This document shows positions 35,434-44,311 of a stretch of 51,979 nt of DNA, in pieces. The stretch spans positions 1 to 51,979 of the forward strand of contig JANQYF010000040.1 of NCBI GenBank assembly GCA_030729045.1, given 5' to 3'. The stretch's first letter is position 1; every line of letters starts with the position of its first letter. Both the position numbers and the translations under genes were made by a program. The stretch is from Ilumatobacteraceae bacterium (GTDB lineage: Bacteria; Actinomycetota; Acidimicrobiia; Acidimicrobiales; Ilumatobacteraceae). The notes under the pieces were generated by a model, which saw only the letters and a program-made list of their open reading frames with translations, ran no database searches and had not been told where the DNA came from.

Positions 35434-36065
35434 GCTGCCCCACCCCCGTCAATAGTGACAGTGCGGGTTGCTAATCCAAGCGCACGATCACGCTCATGGC
35501 TTGCAAGAACAACTGTTGCTCCGGAAGCAACAGCGGAGCGTAACAATGCGTCTAATTCATCACGACCAGCGGCATCTAACCCTGCGTGTGGTTCGTCAAG
35601 TAACCAAATTTCTGCACGGCGCACAATCAAGCTTGCCAATGCACACCGACGTCGTTGCCCCGCAGACAGTTGCGATGCCTTTACTTCTGCAAGACGGCCA
35701 TCGATTCGCATTGTTGCCATTGCATCCGACACTTCTGACGACGCAGCAGCAACAGTTGACGCCCAGAATTGCAAGTTCTGCATCACAGTGAGGTCGAGAT
35801 ACAAACCGTTCGCATGACCAAGTAAACCCACGCGTGAACGAATGGCTTCTCTGTTCGTCGCAAGATCTATTCCAAGAACCTGCCCTGTTCCGCGTTCTAT
35901 TGGCAATAGCCCTGCACACACCCGTAACAGCGAGGTTTTGCCAGCGCCATTCGGCCCCTGCAACAAAACGATTTCTCCCCGTTGCACTGTTATATCAACA
36001 CCAGCCAGTGCAGGAAATTGACCAAGGACAGCGACAACACCTGAGAGCTCAATAACGGTGTCCAT
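35430..36065 (-). CDS. ccmA: CcmA ABC transporter ATPase
   Basis: 211 residues. Walker A G-P-N-G-A-G-K-T-S, signature L-S-A-G-Q-R-R-R and Walker B I-W-L-L-D-E-P-H-A-G-L-D are intact. First gene of ccmABCDEFGHI; the 58-base gap to the divergent sortase gene must hold both promoters. Every gene of the operon overlaps or nearly touches the next except ccmB-ccmC (44 bases). Confidence 0.92.
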   Translation of the reverse strand: MDTVIELSGVVAVLGQFPALAGVDITVQRGEIVLLQGPNGAGKTSLLRVCAGLLPIERGTGQVLGIDLATNREAIRSRVGLLGHANGLYLDLTVMQNLQFWASTVAAASSEVSDAMATMRIDGRLAEVKASQLSAGQRRRCALASLIVRRAEIWLLDEPHAGLDAAGRDELDALLRSAVASGATVVLASHERDRALGLATRTVTIDGGGAA

Positions 36066-36123
36066 GCTGTAGCCACGCTAGTGACCTGTTGCCATCACTA
36101 CCAACGCCACTACAGTCGCCCAC

Positions 36124-36984
36124 ATGGCAAAAGACACGAAGGCATCACCTGGGCGCATCTCTCGCCTTCTTGATGCAGTGGGTCGCACCATGATTGCGGC
36201 TGGACTTTTGCTCTTGACCTTTGTTGCTTACCAATTATGGGGAACCGGAATCGCAGAGGACCGTGCCCAAAATGACATGGCCACACAATTCGTACAGCCT
36301 CAGCCAGTTCAGCCTCAATTCGGTGGTCTGGTTGGTCGAATCAGTATTCCGTCTATTGGAGTTTCTAAATATGTGGTGGCTGGTGTGCGCCTCAAAGATT
36401 TAGAGCGAGGACCCGGGCTATTTCCTGGCTCGCCTCTTCCCGGGCAAAAAGGCAACGTCGCCATTGCAGGACATCGCACCACATTTGGTGCCCCCTTCAG
36501 TCGTATTGACGAAATTCAAAACAACGAAAAAATCATCCTTGAATCTCGCGATGGCACTTTCACATACCGAGTGAACGGTGAACCAAAAATCGTTTCAGCA
36601 ACCGATGTTGCGGTTGTCAAAACTACAAATCCTGACATCGCAACAATCACTTTGGTGTCGTGCTATCCGAAATGGACATCAACACAACGAATCATTGTGG
36701 TGGCCACTCTTGATTCAACCGAGACACCTTTGCCACCCACTCCGTTCGCAATCAACGAGGCAACCACACAGGAACCAATCGCTGGTTGGTTTCATGACCC
36801 GACCGCATGGCCTACCGTTCTCTTCTTTGGACTTGCATTAATCCTGATCCGCGTTGTGGCTGGCGTCATGACGCGTCGCGGCCGCCGTAAAATCTTTGTT
36901 TATCCCATCGCGGCAGGCATCTTCGTCCCCACTCTCTTCTTGTTTTTTGGCGGGCTATCACGACTCCTGCCAGCAAATCTGTAA
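36124..36984 (+). CDS. sortase (class E-like) with C-terminal membrane helices
   Basis: 286 residues. An N-terminal helix (about 20-41), a short linker of Q/P repeats, then the sortase domain: A-G-H-R-T-T-F-G-A-P-F with catalytic His (about 116), T-L-V-S-C-Y-P with Cys (about 180) and S-T-Q-R with Arg (about 189). Two more helices follow near 228-250 and 260-280, which is unusual for ordinary sortases and seen in actinobacterial class E forms. It joins surface proteins to the wall or pili; no L-P/A-x-T-G substrate is visible in this window. Confidence 0.82.
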   Translation: MAKDTKASPGRISRLLDAVGRTMIAAGLLLLTFVAYQLWGTGIAEDRAQNDMATQFVQPQPVQPQFGGLVGRISIPSIGVSKYVVAGVRLKDLERGPGLFPGSPLPGQKGNVAIAGHRTTFGAPFSRIDEIQNNEKIILESRDGTFTYRVNGEPKIVSATDVAVVKTTNPDIATITLVSCYPKWTSTQRIIVVATLDSTETPLPPTPFAINEATTQEPIAGWFHDPTAWPTVLFFGLALILIRVVAGVMTRRGRRKIFVYPIAAGIFVPTLFLFFGGLSRLLPANL

Positions 36985-37025
36985 CCGCAGGGGCATAGCG
37001 ACCTAAATCCCCTACCATCAGTGGC

Positions 37026-37295
37026 ATGTCAAATACCGAACCAAGCAACGATCCTGTTCGTTCACGTCGGCAAACAATCTCGCGCATCAACAATGCCGCT
37101 AATCGGCTTGGCTATTTGTTGTGGGCAATTGCAATGGCGTGTTTTGTTACTGCATTCATTATCGGTTTCAAGGGCCCTCTAGTCAACGTGGTTACAGCGT
37201 GCATCATTGCTGGTTCCATTTTGCTTGCTCCGTCAATCATCATCGGTTATGCAGTCAAGGCTGCCGAGCGTGATGATCTTGAACACGGTCGTTAG
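37026..37295 (+). CDS. small two-helix membrane protein
   Basis: 89 residues. A polar, Arg-rich N-terminus (1-27) precedes two helices (about 29-48 and 53-76) with a short loop, and an acidic tail E-R-D-D-L-E-H-G-R. I do not recognise the family. It precedes the TetR gene by nine bases and may be co-transcribed with it. ATG start with GTGGC upstream, no clear ribosome site. Confidence 0.65.
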   Translation: MSNTEPSNDPVRSRRQTISRINNAANRLGYLLWAIAMACFVTAFIIGFKGPLVNVVTACIIAGSILLAPSIIIGYAVKAAERDDLEHGR

Positions 37296-37304
37296 AACTT
37301 ACTC

Positions 37305-37892
37305 ATGACTTCTGTATCAAGTGATCGTCGCAGACAAATTCTTGATACTGCACTCACTTCATTTTCAAACGCCGGTTACCACAACACCTCAATGAACGAC
37401 ATTGCGGAAGCATTGTCAATGACAAAACCAGTCGTGTACCAATACTTCGATTCGAAACGCGCGCTGTATCTCGAACTATTGCGATTTGTGGGTGATGATC
37501 TTGTCAACACCGTCACTTCATCGGTTGCCGGTTCAAGTAATCCCCATGATCAAGCTGAACAAGGAATGATTGCTTACTTCACGTGGGTTGCAAACAACAA
37601 AGAAGCGTTCGCGCTCTTGTTTGAAAGTTCGGCCCGTGTCGATGCTGAATTCACTGACATAGTCAGCGAATTCGAAGACGCAGCAGCGCGAGCGATCGCT
37701 CCGTTCATTAACGCCAACATCTCTGCAGAAGACCAAGTCACCTTTGCAATTGGATTAGTAGGAATGGCTGAAACTGTCAGCCGACAAGTTCTTCGACACG
37801 GTCGCGACTTTGACCCTGAGGCACTTGGTCGAGCAGTTGCTGCACTCGCCTGGGGTGGACTTCGTTTGATAGGGCAACCAAACAATCACTAA
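37305..37892 (+). CDS. TetR-family transcription regulator
   Basis: 195 residues. The N-terminal HTH has R-R-Q-I-L-D-T-A-L-T-S-F, Y-H-N-T-S-M-N-D-I-A and V-Y-Q-Y-F-D-S-K-R-A-L-Y, the classic TetR motif. The C-terminal half is helical with W-V-A-N-N-K-E-A-F-A-L-L, as in regulators of lipid metabolism in actinobacteria, but the ligand is unknown. Next to a DtxR-family gene, 47 bases away. Confidence 0.88.
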   Translation: MTSVSSDRRRQILDTALTSFSNAGYHNTSMNDIAEALSMTKPVVYQYFDSKRALYLELLRFVGDDLVNTVTSSVAGSSNPHDQAEQGMIAYFTWVANNKEAFALLFESSARVDAEFTDIVSEFEDAAARAIAPFINANISAEDQVTFAIGLVGMAETVSRQVLRHGRDFDPEALGRAVAALAWGGLRLIGQPNNH

Positions 37893-37939
37893 AGACCAAC
37901 AGGAAGGCACACCTCTCTCAGCGTGGGTACAATGAAGTC

Positions 37940-38602
37940 ATGGCCGTACCAGGTGAACATCATCCAGCTTTCGAAGAATATTGCGAAACTATTTTCGAAT
38001 TGCGTGAAGACGATCTCGACGTCATTCAAGCGCGCATAGCTGATCGTTTACGAGTATCTCGACCATCAGTCTCTGAAATGATCAAACGCATGTCAGATGA
38101 ATCGCTCGTCGAAGTTGCAGGCGGAAAAATCACATTGACTGTTTCTGGTGAAGAACTTGCAGTTCGAGTTGTACGTCGTCACCGCATTGCTGAGCGATTC
38201 ATCACAGACATTCTTGGTTTGTCGTGGTCACTTGCACATCGCGAAGCTGGCCGTTGGGAACATGTCATGTCACATGAAGTGGAAACTGCAATGAGTCGTT
38301 TGCTCGGCGAACCCACCACCTGCCCACACGGAAATCCAATTCCTGGCAGCGGGTATGAACCCCCAGCAGCCAAGAAATTGTCAGAGGTCAGTTCAGGTCA
38401 AGAATTCACCGTTTCACGTATCCCAGAGGAACTTGAGTTCACTCCCGGAATGTTGGAGTTCCTCGAGCTGTCACATTTGGTTCCCGGATCTCACGGAACC
38501 GTGCAGATCGGCGCAGAAGCTGGTGACATGACTGTCTTGATTGATGGCACTTCTGTCACGGTGGATTCTTTTGCCACCGCGCGCATACTTGTGACGATCT
38601 AA
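37940..38602 (+). CDS. DtxR/IdeR-family metal-dependent regulator
   Basis: 220 residues: winged helix (about 1-70), dimerisation/metal domain (71-140) and a C-terminal FeoA/SH3-like domain (about 150-220). Conserved ligands seen are His and Glu in R-R-H-R-I-A-E-R and W-E-H-V-M; but the Cys that in DtxR/IdeR lies in E-A-C-R-W-E-H is Gly here (E-A-G-R-W-E-H), and Met10 is Glu. Cys residues in E-E-Y-C-E-T and P-T-T-C-P-H-G-N-P could help instead. It may sense a different metal such as manganese. Targets are unknown. Confidence 0.85.
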   Translation: MAVPGEHHPAFEEYCETIFELREDDLDVIQARIADRLRVSRPSVSEMIKRMSDESLVEVAGGKITLTVSGEELAVRVVRRHRIAERFITDILGLSWSLAHREAGRWEHVMSHEVETAMSRLLGEPTTCPHGNPIPGSGYEPPAAKKLSEVSSGQEFTVSRIPEELEFTPGMLEFLELSHLVPGSHGTVQIGAEAGDMTVLIDGTSVTVDSFATARILVTI

Positions 38603-38626
38603 TCCTCTCACCATCGGAGCGCCTCG

Positions 38627-39055
38627 ATGACGAATTCAAAACGCTTACTGAGCATTGCTCTGTGCGCTGTTTCTCTTACATCGTGTGCTACCGAAATTAC
38701 CGGTAGCACCGAATCAACAGTGGCGCTAGCCACAACAACAACTATCCCCGTCGCCCCAACCGGCTCCATCATCTCCCTATTGGAACAATTGCTTCCAGTC
38801 GCAGACGGCCTCGGTCAAGCAGTCGTAGATGGGGACTCAAAGGTATTCAAAGCAATAGTTGCTCAGGCTGATGCAATCTTGGTGGCAATAGAGCCACTGA
38901 TCCTTGAATCGAAGATTGATGTTCTTGAAAGCGTGCAACGAGTTGTGGGGCTTATGCGCACTGCGGCTGAAAGAAAACGCCCAGCGGATGCAGACAAAGC
39001 ACTTCGATTTATCCCGCTCATCATTGAAGCGGTAACGCCTCTATTGAACTTGTAG
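38627..39055 (+). CDS. small lipoprotein of unknown function
   Basis: 142 residues. The signal peptide ends in a lipobox L-T-S-C (Cys20), followed by a Thr/Ala linker (T-T-T-T-I-P) and a helical domain with several hydrophobic stretches (I-I-S-L-L-E-Q-L-L-P; A-I-L-V-A-I-E-P-L-I). I do not recognise the family. It follows the DtxR gene by 24 bases on the same strand and converges on helD with three bases between. Confidence 0.65.
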   Translation: MTNSKRLLSIALCAVSLTSCATEITGSTESTVALATTTTIPVAPTGSIISLLEQLLPVADGLGQAVVDGDSKVFKAIVAQADAILVAIEPLILESKIDVLESVQRVVGLMRTAAERKRPADADKALRFIPLIIEAVTPLLNL

Positions 39056-39058
39056 CGA

Positions 39059-41176
39059 TTACAGCATTGCGTCTGGTAGAGCCAGACGATGAACGACTGT
39101 CAAGCTTCGCGTAGAACGCGTCAGTGTTACGTACAGCAGTCGCAAGCCTTGTGCATCGTCGGCAACTATCGCAGACGGTTCAACCACAATTACGTCGTCA
39201 AGTTCCAATCCCTTTGCTAATGAAGCAGGGACAATCGACAGGTTTTCATCAAGGCCGGCCGCTTGTGCACGCCCGTGAGGAACTGACGCGGAAGTCAAAG
39301 CAGTCGACATCTGATCAACCATGTCATCAGGACAAATGATTGCAGTTCTGCCTCCGCCTGCTTGTTGCAACAAAACCCGAGCTCGCGCAATAACCGCTTC
39401 AAATAACGCGGGGTCAGATTCGACAGAAGTAATCACGGGCACTTCGTCACCATCGCGCACGCTTCGTGGTGCGCGAAGTCCCGGAGTCGCGACGTGCATT
39501 ACCTTGTCCGCTAGTTCCATGATTTGTGCCGGAATTCGGTAACCGACCGACAACCCAACGATGCGCGGAGTTTTGCGCGAAGGAAGGTGCTCGAGCACAT
39601 CTTTCCAATCATTTGGTGCAAGCGGCCCGGTTGCTTGGGCGATGTCACCAACAACCGTCATTGAACCGCTGAGTGAACGACGCGTAACCATGCGCAACTG
39701 CATTGGCGTGAGATCTTGCACTTCGTCAACCACAATGTGTCCGAAGGTACGAATCTCATCAGTTTCATCAACCTTGCCGCTCTTACGCGGACGAGGGCCT
39801 AGCAAGAATCGAGCCTCATCTAGAAGTGCTGCATCTGCATTGCTCCAACGCACGTCATTCAATGAATCAGATCGTTCGCGATACAAAGCCAAGTAATCAG
39901 CTTCTGGCAGAATGCCATTTGCAGCCAACTTCAGCAACGCCTTTGAACCAAACAGATCATGCAACAACTGCGCAGGCGTCAGCACTGGCCACATGCGTTC
40001 AAAGACAGCGCGAATTTCTGGAGTGCCTGTGAGCGCATCGCGAATATCTTCTGCATCGGCACCACTACGGAAACTTGCAGCCAATGCTGCCCACACTTCG
40101 TTTTCTACATAACGACGTGCTTGGTTGTGGCGGTGATACCGACGCCGTGCAGCCTTAATGATTTGCACTGACTCTTCAGCACGTAAGCGAACAAAACCAA
40201 CCCCATATGGCAATTGCACATCTTCGCGAAGTGGACGTTCACGATCCGTGATTGCCTTATCAATAACTTTTGCAATGCGTTTGTTGCCCTTTACTCGCGC
40301 AACATTCGAAGATTCACGTAATCCAAACTGCACCTCAGGAATAAGGTCTGCCAATATGACTTGCTGCACACCCGCTTCACCGAGTGATGGCAATACGCGC
40401 TCGATATAACGCAAGAACACCCTGTTTGGCCCAATAACCAATACACCTTGGTCTTCCAACGGGAAACGATGCGTGTACAACAAGTAGGCAGCACGGTGAA
40501 GCGCAACAACGGTCTTGCCTGTTCCGGGGCCACCTTGCACAACAAGTACACCCGCCTGTGGCGAGCGAATAATCTCGTCTTGCTCGGCTTGAATGGTTGC
40601 AACAATGTCGCCCAGTTGTCCGGTGCGGCTGCGACCAAGCGCAGTGAGCAATGTGCTGTACCCGCGAAGTCCTTGACGCGGGTCATCGCCGGTGAGTCCA
40701 TCATCTTGCCCAACACCAAGATGTCCTTCACCAAACAACTCATCTTCAAGAGCCAATAGTTGCGGGCCTTCAACCACAAAATGGCGTCGACGCAACAAAC
40801 CCATTTGCTCACGACCTGTGGCCCGGTAAAACGGTTCAGCAACCGGTGCGCGCCAGTCAACAACAACTGGTTCACGGTTGGCGTCGGCTACAGCAAGACG
40901 CCCGATATGAAAACTCTCTACCTCGTCACCAGAATCCGCGGCACGGTCAATGCGACCGAACACCAATGCAGCATTTCCTAGTTCCAATTGCTCTAAACGA
41001 TGCACAAGATTTTCGTCAAACACATTGCGTTCAAGGCGTGCCTGAAAAGTTCCACCAGGGCCAGAAGATGTCAATTCACGAATCTTGAGCGCGCCCACAC
41101 GGCTTGCTTCGAGACACTCATAGGCATGCAGGATGTATGCCTGCTCTTGCTCTAATTCTGGGTGCTGCTGGGTCAT
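39059..41176 (-). CDS. helD: HelD-like RNA polymerase recycling helicase
   Basis: 705 residues from ATG 41176, where M-T-Q-Q-H-P-E-L-E-Q-E-Q starts; an upstream start at 41284 is unlikely. The N-terminal part has a helical arm and D-W-R-A-P-V-A-E-P-F-Y as in HelD; Walker A is G-G-P-G-T-G-K-T-V-V-A-L-H-R, Walker B V-V-D-E-V-Q-D-L-T-P. Family motif G-L-S-V-G-Y-R-I-P also present. It belongs to the class II HelD type of actinobacteria, which pulls RNA polymerase off nucleic acid; it is UvrD-related in fold. Near-edge gene pairs: divergent from a secreted protein. Confidence 0.87.
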   Translation of the reverse strand: MTQQHPELEQEQAYILHAYECLEASRVGALKIRELTSSGPGGTFQARLERNVFDENLVHRLEQLELGNAALVFGRIDRAADSGDEVESFHIGRLAVADANREPVVVDWRAPVAEPFYRATGREQMGLLRRRHFVVEGPQLLALEDELFGEGHLGVGQDDGLTGDDPRQGLRGYSTLLTALGRSRTGQLGDIVATIQAEQDEIIRSPQAGVLVVQGGPGTGKTVVALHRAAYLLYTHRFPLEDQGVLVIGPNRVFLRYIERVLPSLGEAGVQQVILADLIPEVQFGLRESSNVARVKGNKRIAKVIDKAITDRERPLREDVQLPYGVGFVRLRAEESVQIIKAARRRYHRHNQARRYVENEVWAALAASFRSGADAEDIRDALTGTPEIRAVFERMWPVLTPAQLLHDLFGSKALLKLAANGILPEADYLALYRERSDSLNDVRWSNADAALLDEARFLLGPRPRKSGKVDETDEIRTFGHIVVDEVQDLTPMQLRMVTRRSLSGSMTVVGDIAQATGPLAPNDWKDVLEHLPSRKTPRIVGLSVGYRIPAQIMELADKVMHVATPGLRAPRSVRDGDEVPVITSVESDPALFEAVIARARVLLQQAGGGRTAIICPDDMVDQMSTALTSASVPHGRAQAAGLDENLSIVPASLAKGLELDDVIVVEPSAIVADDAQGLRLLYVTLTRSTRSLTVVHRLALPDAML

Positions 41177-41342
41177 AGACACCAATCTGCTTTCCACGTG
41201 TGACCTGTTTTCAGGGTCTTTACAGGTTATCCCCCCACAACTGACCAACAACACCCAGGCGCCGCACACATCCTGACTGCACAACGGGCTTGGGTTTCGT
41301 CACAATCCCTTCCCGACAATCGGTTTTCCTAGGAGGTTCATC

Positions 41343-42170
41343 GTGCAGTCACGTTCAATTCACCATCCAATGGCCTGGCTAGCAATCAGCGCCCTCGTCA
41401 TCACCATTTTCATTGATATGTCTCGAAAGCCGTTGGTGGTTCTGGCGGAGGCAAATGGGTCTGGTTCGCTTATTGGCGACAACATAGAAGCGCAAGTCAG
41501 CTTCGACGCCCCCGCCACTAAAGATCCGTGTTCATGGCATGTTGTTACAAGCATCACGCCCACTCCTGGTCCGTCGTCTGGCCCCATCACTATTCGGTCC
41601 CGCGACGGTATTGATGACGTGTTGTACGTTCGCCGTTGTCCAACCAGTCAGTCATTGCATTGGATACCGCAAACAACCTCGTCTCGCGTTGCGCAACATT
41701 CAGAAAGCAAAGTGTCACGACTCGTCAATATGTTGTTGATCAAGACTGCACCACCATCAAACAAAATGGTTGTCAATGTCGGCACATGGTTTTGGGTGCC
41801 GCGATCAGTGTGGAAGCCGATCAGTGTCACTGCATACATCCCAACTTCCGCAGGTCCAATCACAGTGACAACGACTGCTAGGCCCACATCGCTCATCTAT
41901 TCACCAGGAGACGGCAACAAGGAAGTCACCTGTAAAGGCCCAGGCACCCCGTGGTCTCAATCCCGTGGCGACAATGACACAAGTAATTGCATGTACACCT
42001 ACAGGTCGGCATCACACACCAGGACCGCTAGCACCTACGCCGCAAACACCGCCATTAAGTGGACTGTGACCTGGCGTTCTAATTTGGGAATCGGAGGGCT
42101 ATTGCCCAGTATTCGTACGGGTCTTACTACCCGGGTTCGGGTACTAGAAATGCAAGCATTGTCTCGATGA
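41343..42170 (+). CDS. secreted protein of unknown function
   Basis: 275 residues, GTG start six bases after a strong AGGAGG (41331-41336). An N-terminal hydrophobic segment (about 8-25) is a probable signal sequence. The rest is beta-rich with many Ser/Thr; Cys in D-P-C-S-W-H, R-R-C-P-T, T-C-K-G-P-G and N-C-M-Y-T-Y could form disulfides. I do not recognise a family, though similar secreted proteins are common in actinobacteria. Divergent from helD with a gap of 166 bases. Confidence 0.65.
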   Translation: MQSRSIHHPMAWLAISALVITIFIDMSRKPLVVLAEANGSGSLIGDNIEAQVSFDAPATKDPCSWHVVTSITPTPGPSSGPITIRSRDGIDDVLYVRRCPTSQSLHWIPQTTSSRVAQHSESKVSRLVNMLLIKTAPPSNKMVVNVGTWFWVPRSVWKPISVTAYIPTSAGPITVTTTARPTSLIYSPGDGNKEVTCKGPGTPWSQSRGDNDTSNCMYTYRSASHTRTASTYAANTAIKWTVTWRSNLGIGGLLPSIRTGLTTRVRVLEMQALSR

Positions 42171-42216
42171 GGCATTGTGCCAATAGCCTCGTGCGGTACC
42201 CCTGAAAGGCCCAACG

Positions 42217-42780
42217 ATGAACGAAGACAAAGATCGCTTTCTCCTTGACCGCCGCTACACCGCGGCGTTTGAGAATCTTGAAGACTCAACAATTGCCACA
42301 TTGACAATGGCGCTTGAAGGCGACCTTCGCGACGGATTCGCTCGCATCGTCGGTTTGCCTGCAACAGCATTTGATGACGAAGCATCACTTGGTGCACTTG
42401 TTCGCGACGGCATAGCAAAACGCCGCGCCGCACACGATGCAGGTGTTGTTCTTGCAGAACCATGCACCCAGTGGACAATTGAAAAGCTTGGCGATTCATC
42501 AGAAGATCCATCACTTGAAGAACTTCACGCGGTTTTGCCAGAAGCTCTCGAGAAGTTTGGTCTTGACGCAGTGCGCCTCATGGTCATTCAGTACTCGCGT
42601 TCACTCAAAGGTTTCCGTTTGCTTGTTGCGTCTGATGAGCGTTTCGCACCATCTGGCCCTGCGCCAGCTACCGCTGTGCGCGAAATTGACGAAGCTGCCC
42701 AGGCTGCAAAGCGTGAAGCCCGCAAGGCGCGCAAGGCTGAAGAAAAAGCTGCAAAAGCTAAGCAGCAGGGCCGTCGCTAA
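42217..42780 (+). CDS. cytoplasmic protein of unknown function with Lys/Ala tail
   Basis: 187 residues. A helical acidic body (1-150) ends in a 35-residue coiled-coil-like Ala/Lys/Arg/Glu tail (E-A-A-Q-A-A-K-R-E-A-R-K-A-R-K). No known family. The tail resembles that of nucleic-acid-binding proteins, but this may be mere composition. ATG at 42217 preceded by GAAAGG. Monocistronic position between a secreted protein and the convergent MOSC gene. Confidence 0.6.
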   Translation: MNEDKDRFLLDRRYTAAFENLEDSTIATLTMALEGDLRDGFARIVGLPATAFDDEASLGALVRDGIAKRRAAHDAGVVLAEPCTQWTIEKLGDSSEDPSLEELHAVLPEALEKFGLDAVRLMVIQYSRSLKGFRLLVASDERFAPSGPAPATAVREIDEAAQAAKREARKARKAEEKAAKAKQQGRR

Positions 42781-42792
42781 ACACTCTTTGTT

Positions 42793-43632
42793 CTAGAGAA
42801 ATGTCAGCGTGTCGCCGATGGAAACTTTTCCAGGCGTAACAATGCGGGCATACACACCCACTGCTTGATTCAAATCACGCACAACGTGGCGCAAAATTGC
42901 GCGATCTTCAGGAATTGAATCGTTGATGCGTCGCGTAATCATGATGCAACGCGGGCATGGGTCAAGGAACTCAACAACAACAGATCCCAATTGTGCAGTG
43001 CGGCCCTTCCATGAGAATTCTGGATGTCCATTTTCATCAGGCGTTTCAATCACGATGCTCGGGCGGAATCTCAAAATATCAACAACTGAATCCGGCAACG
43101 CTTTTTGCATTGCTTCAAGTGCAGAAGAGCTCATCACCAGCAATGGCCAACAATCATGATGAGTTCCCGGAGGTGATTCGAATTCGGAAACTTCTGGAGG
43201 AAACGCTGAAAAATCTGGAAGTGGTTCATCTTCTGTGCGGCCAAAAATGCCTCGTAACTCCGCCATCACATCTGTTGAATCAGACGACCCACGCCGGAAA
43301 TGTTCAAGGTCGCCGTCACTTGGTAGAGACTCAAGCGACACAGACCTGCCGAGTGTCTCAGACAACACTGAATCAACTTGCGCATCATCACTGCGCACTT
43401 CTTCACCGTTCGGCAAGGTGATGACTACATGAGCAGAACCATCTTCTGCGGGGCGTGCAGAAAACTGCATTAACTCGCCTATCTTTTTCGCACCACGTAT
43501 CCCGCCACGTTCATTGTCTCGTATTGCCCAATGGCGGTCGCCGACAATGCCGAGCGGAGAGATAGACACCGAATCTGCGACAACGCCGATCATTGATTTC
43601 ACTGGGTATGTCCATAACTGCGACACCCTCAT
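42793..43632 (-). CDS. MOSC domain protein
   Basis: 279 residues: an N-terminal MOSC-N beta domain (L-W-T-Y-P-V-K-S-M-I-G, G-I-V-G-D-R-H-W-A) and a C-terminal MOSC domain with the conserved Cys in F-L-D-P-C-P-R-C-I-M-I-T-R-R. MOSC proteins bind molybdenum cofactor and act in amidoxime reduction or sulfur transfer. The Mo enzyme at 28517-29128 shows Mo-cofactor is used here. It lies ten bases after nfuA. Confidence 0.87.
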   Translation of the reverse strand: MRVSQLWTYPVKSMIGVVADSVSISPLGIVGDRHWAIRDNERGGIRGAKKIGELMQFSARPAEDGSAHVVITLPNGEEVRSDDAQVDSVLSETLGRSVSLESLPSDGDLEHFRRGSSDSTDVMAELRGIFGRTEDEPLPDFSAFPPEVSEFESPPGTHHDCWPLLVMSSSALEAMQKALPDSVVDILRFRPSIVIETPDENGHPEFSWKGRTAQLGSVVVEFLDPCPRCIMITRRINDSIPEDRAILRHVVRDLNQAVGVYARIVTPGKVSIGDTLTFL

Positions 43633-43642
43633 GTGAAAAGCC

Positions 43643-44263
43643 TTACTTGTAATACGGGTTTGAACCCGCTGCGTGGTCTGTGATGTCGCGCACTTTCAGT
43701 ACGCCAGGTACTTGTTCAACCAAAGTGGTTTGCACACCATCAAGCATTGTCATCTTGCTCATTGAGCAACCATGGCAACCGCCACCCATAGTTAAGTAGG
43801 CAACACCTTCAGTGTCGTGGCCGACGAAAGTGACAAAGCCACCATGTGCAGCAAGTGACGGGTTTACGTCAACAGAAATAACAGCTTCAATTGCTGCCGA
43901 GAATTCATCATCATTGACAAGGCCTTCAATCATTGCTGCAGGTGGCTTATTCGGATTGCGAATGATAAGACCTTGACGCTCTGAGTAGTCAAGGGTTGCA
44001 CCATTGATGAATTCAAAACTTGCAAGAGGGATGATGACCTTCAAGCCATTAATTGTGCGCACTTCATCTGAGAATGCAGCTTGCGTAACAATTTCAAATG
44101 ACAAGTCGTACTTGAACTCTTCACCAGGTGCTGCCATGACTTCAAGACGAAGACCGAGACGCTCTTTCTCCGGTTCTTCATCACGAAGAATCTTGAGTTG
44201 AACAAGTGCCTCGTCCGTGATCTCAATAATGGTGTCAGTGTTTTGGGGGGCAAGTGGGCTCAC
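43643..44263 (-). CDS. nfuA: NfuA-type iron-sulfur scaffold
   Basis: About 206 residues from GTG 44263; TTG 44296 or GTG 44293 are alternatives. The N-terminal domain resembles HesB/IscA (I-I-E-I-T-D-E-A-L, L-R-L-E-V) but without the cluster Cys, and the C-terminal NifU domain has G-G-G-C-H-G-C-S-M-S with the C-x-x-C. NfuA passes 4Fe-4S clusters to targets. Goes with the mrp and SufR-like genes in function but not in position. MOSC follows on the same strand. Confidence 0.9.
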   Translation of the reverse strand: MSPLAPQNTDTIIEITDEALVQLKILRDEEPEKERLGLRLEVMAAPGEEFKYDLSFEIVTQAAFSDEVRTINGLKVIIPLASFEFINGATLDYSERQGLIIRNPNKPPAAMIEGLVNDDEFSAAIEAVISVDVNPSLAAHGGFVTFVGHDTEGVAYLTMGGGCHGCSMSKMTMLDGVQTTLVEQVPGVLKVRDITDHAAGSNPYYK

Positions 44264-44311
44264 GATGTGAAGGCTATCTACTAGTAGGGGCACCAAACAC
44301 GACGAACGCCG

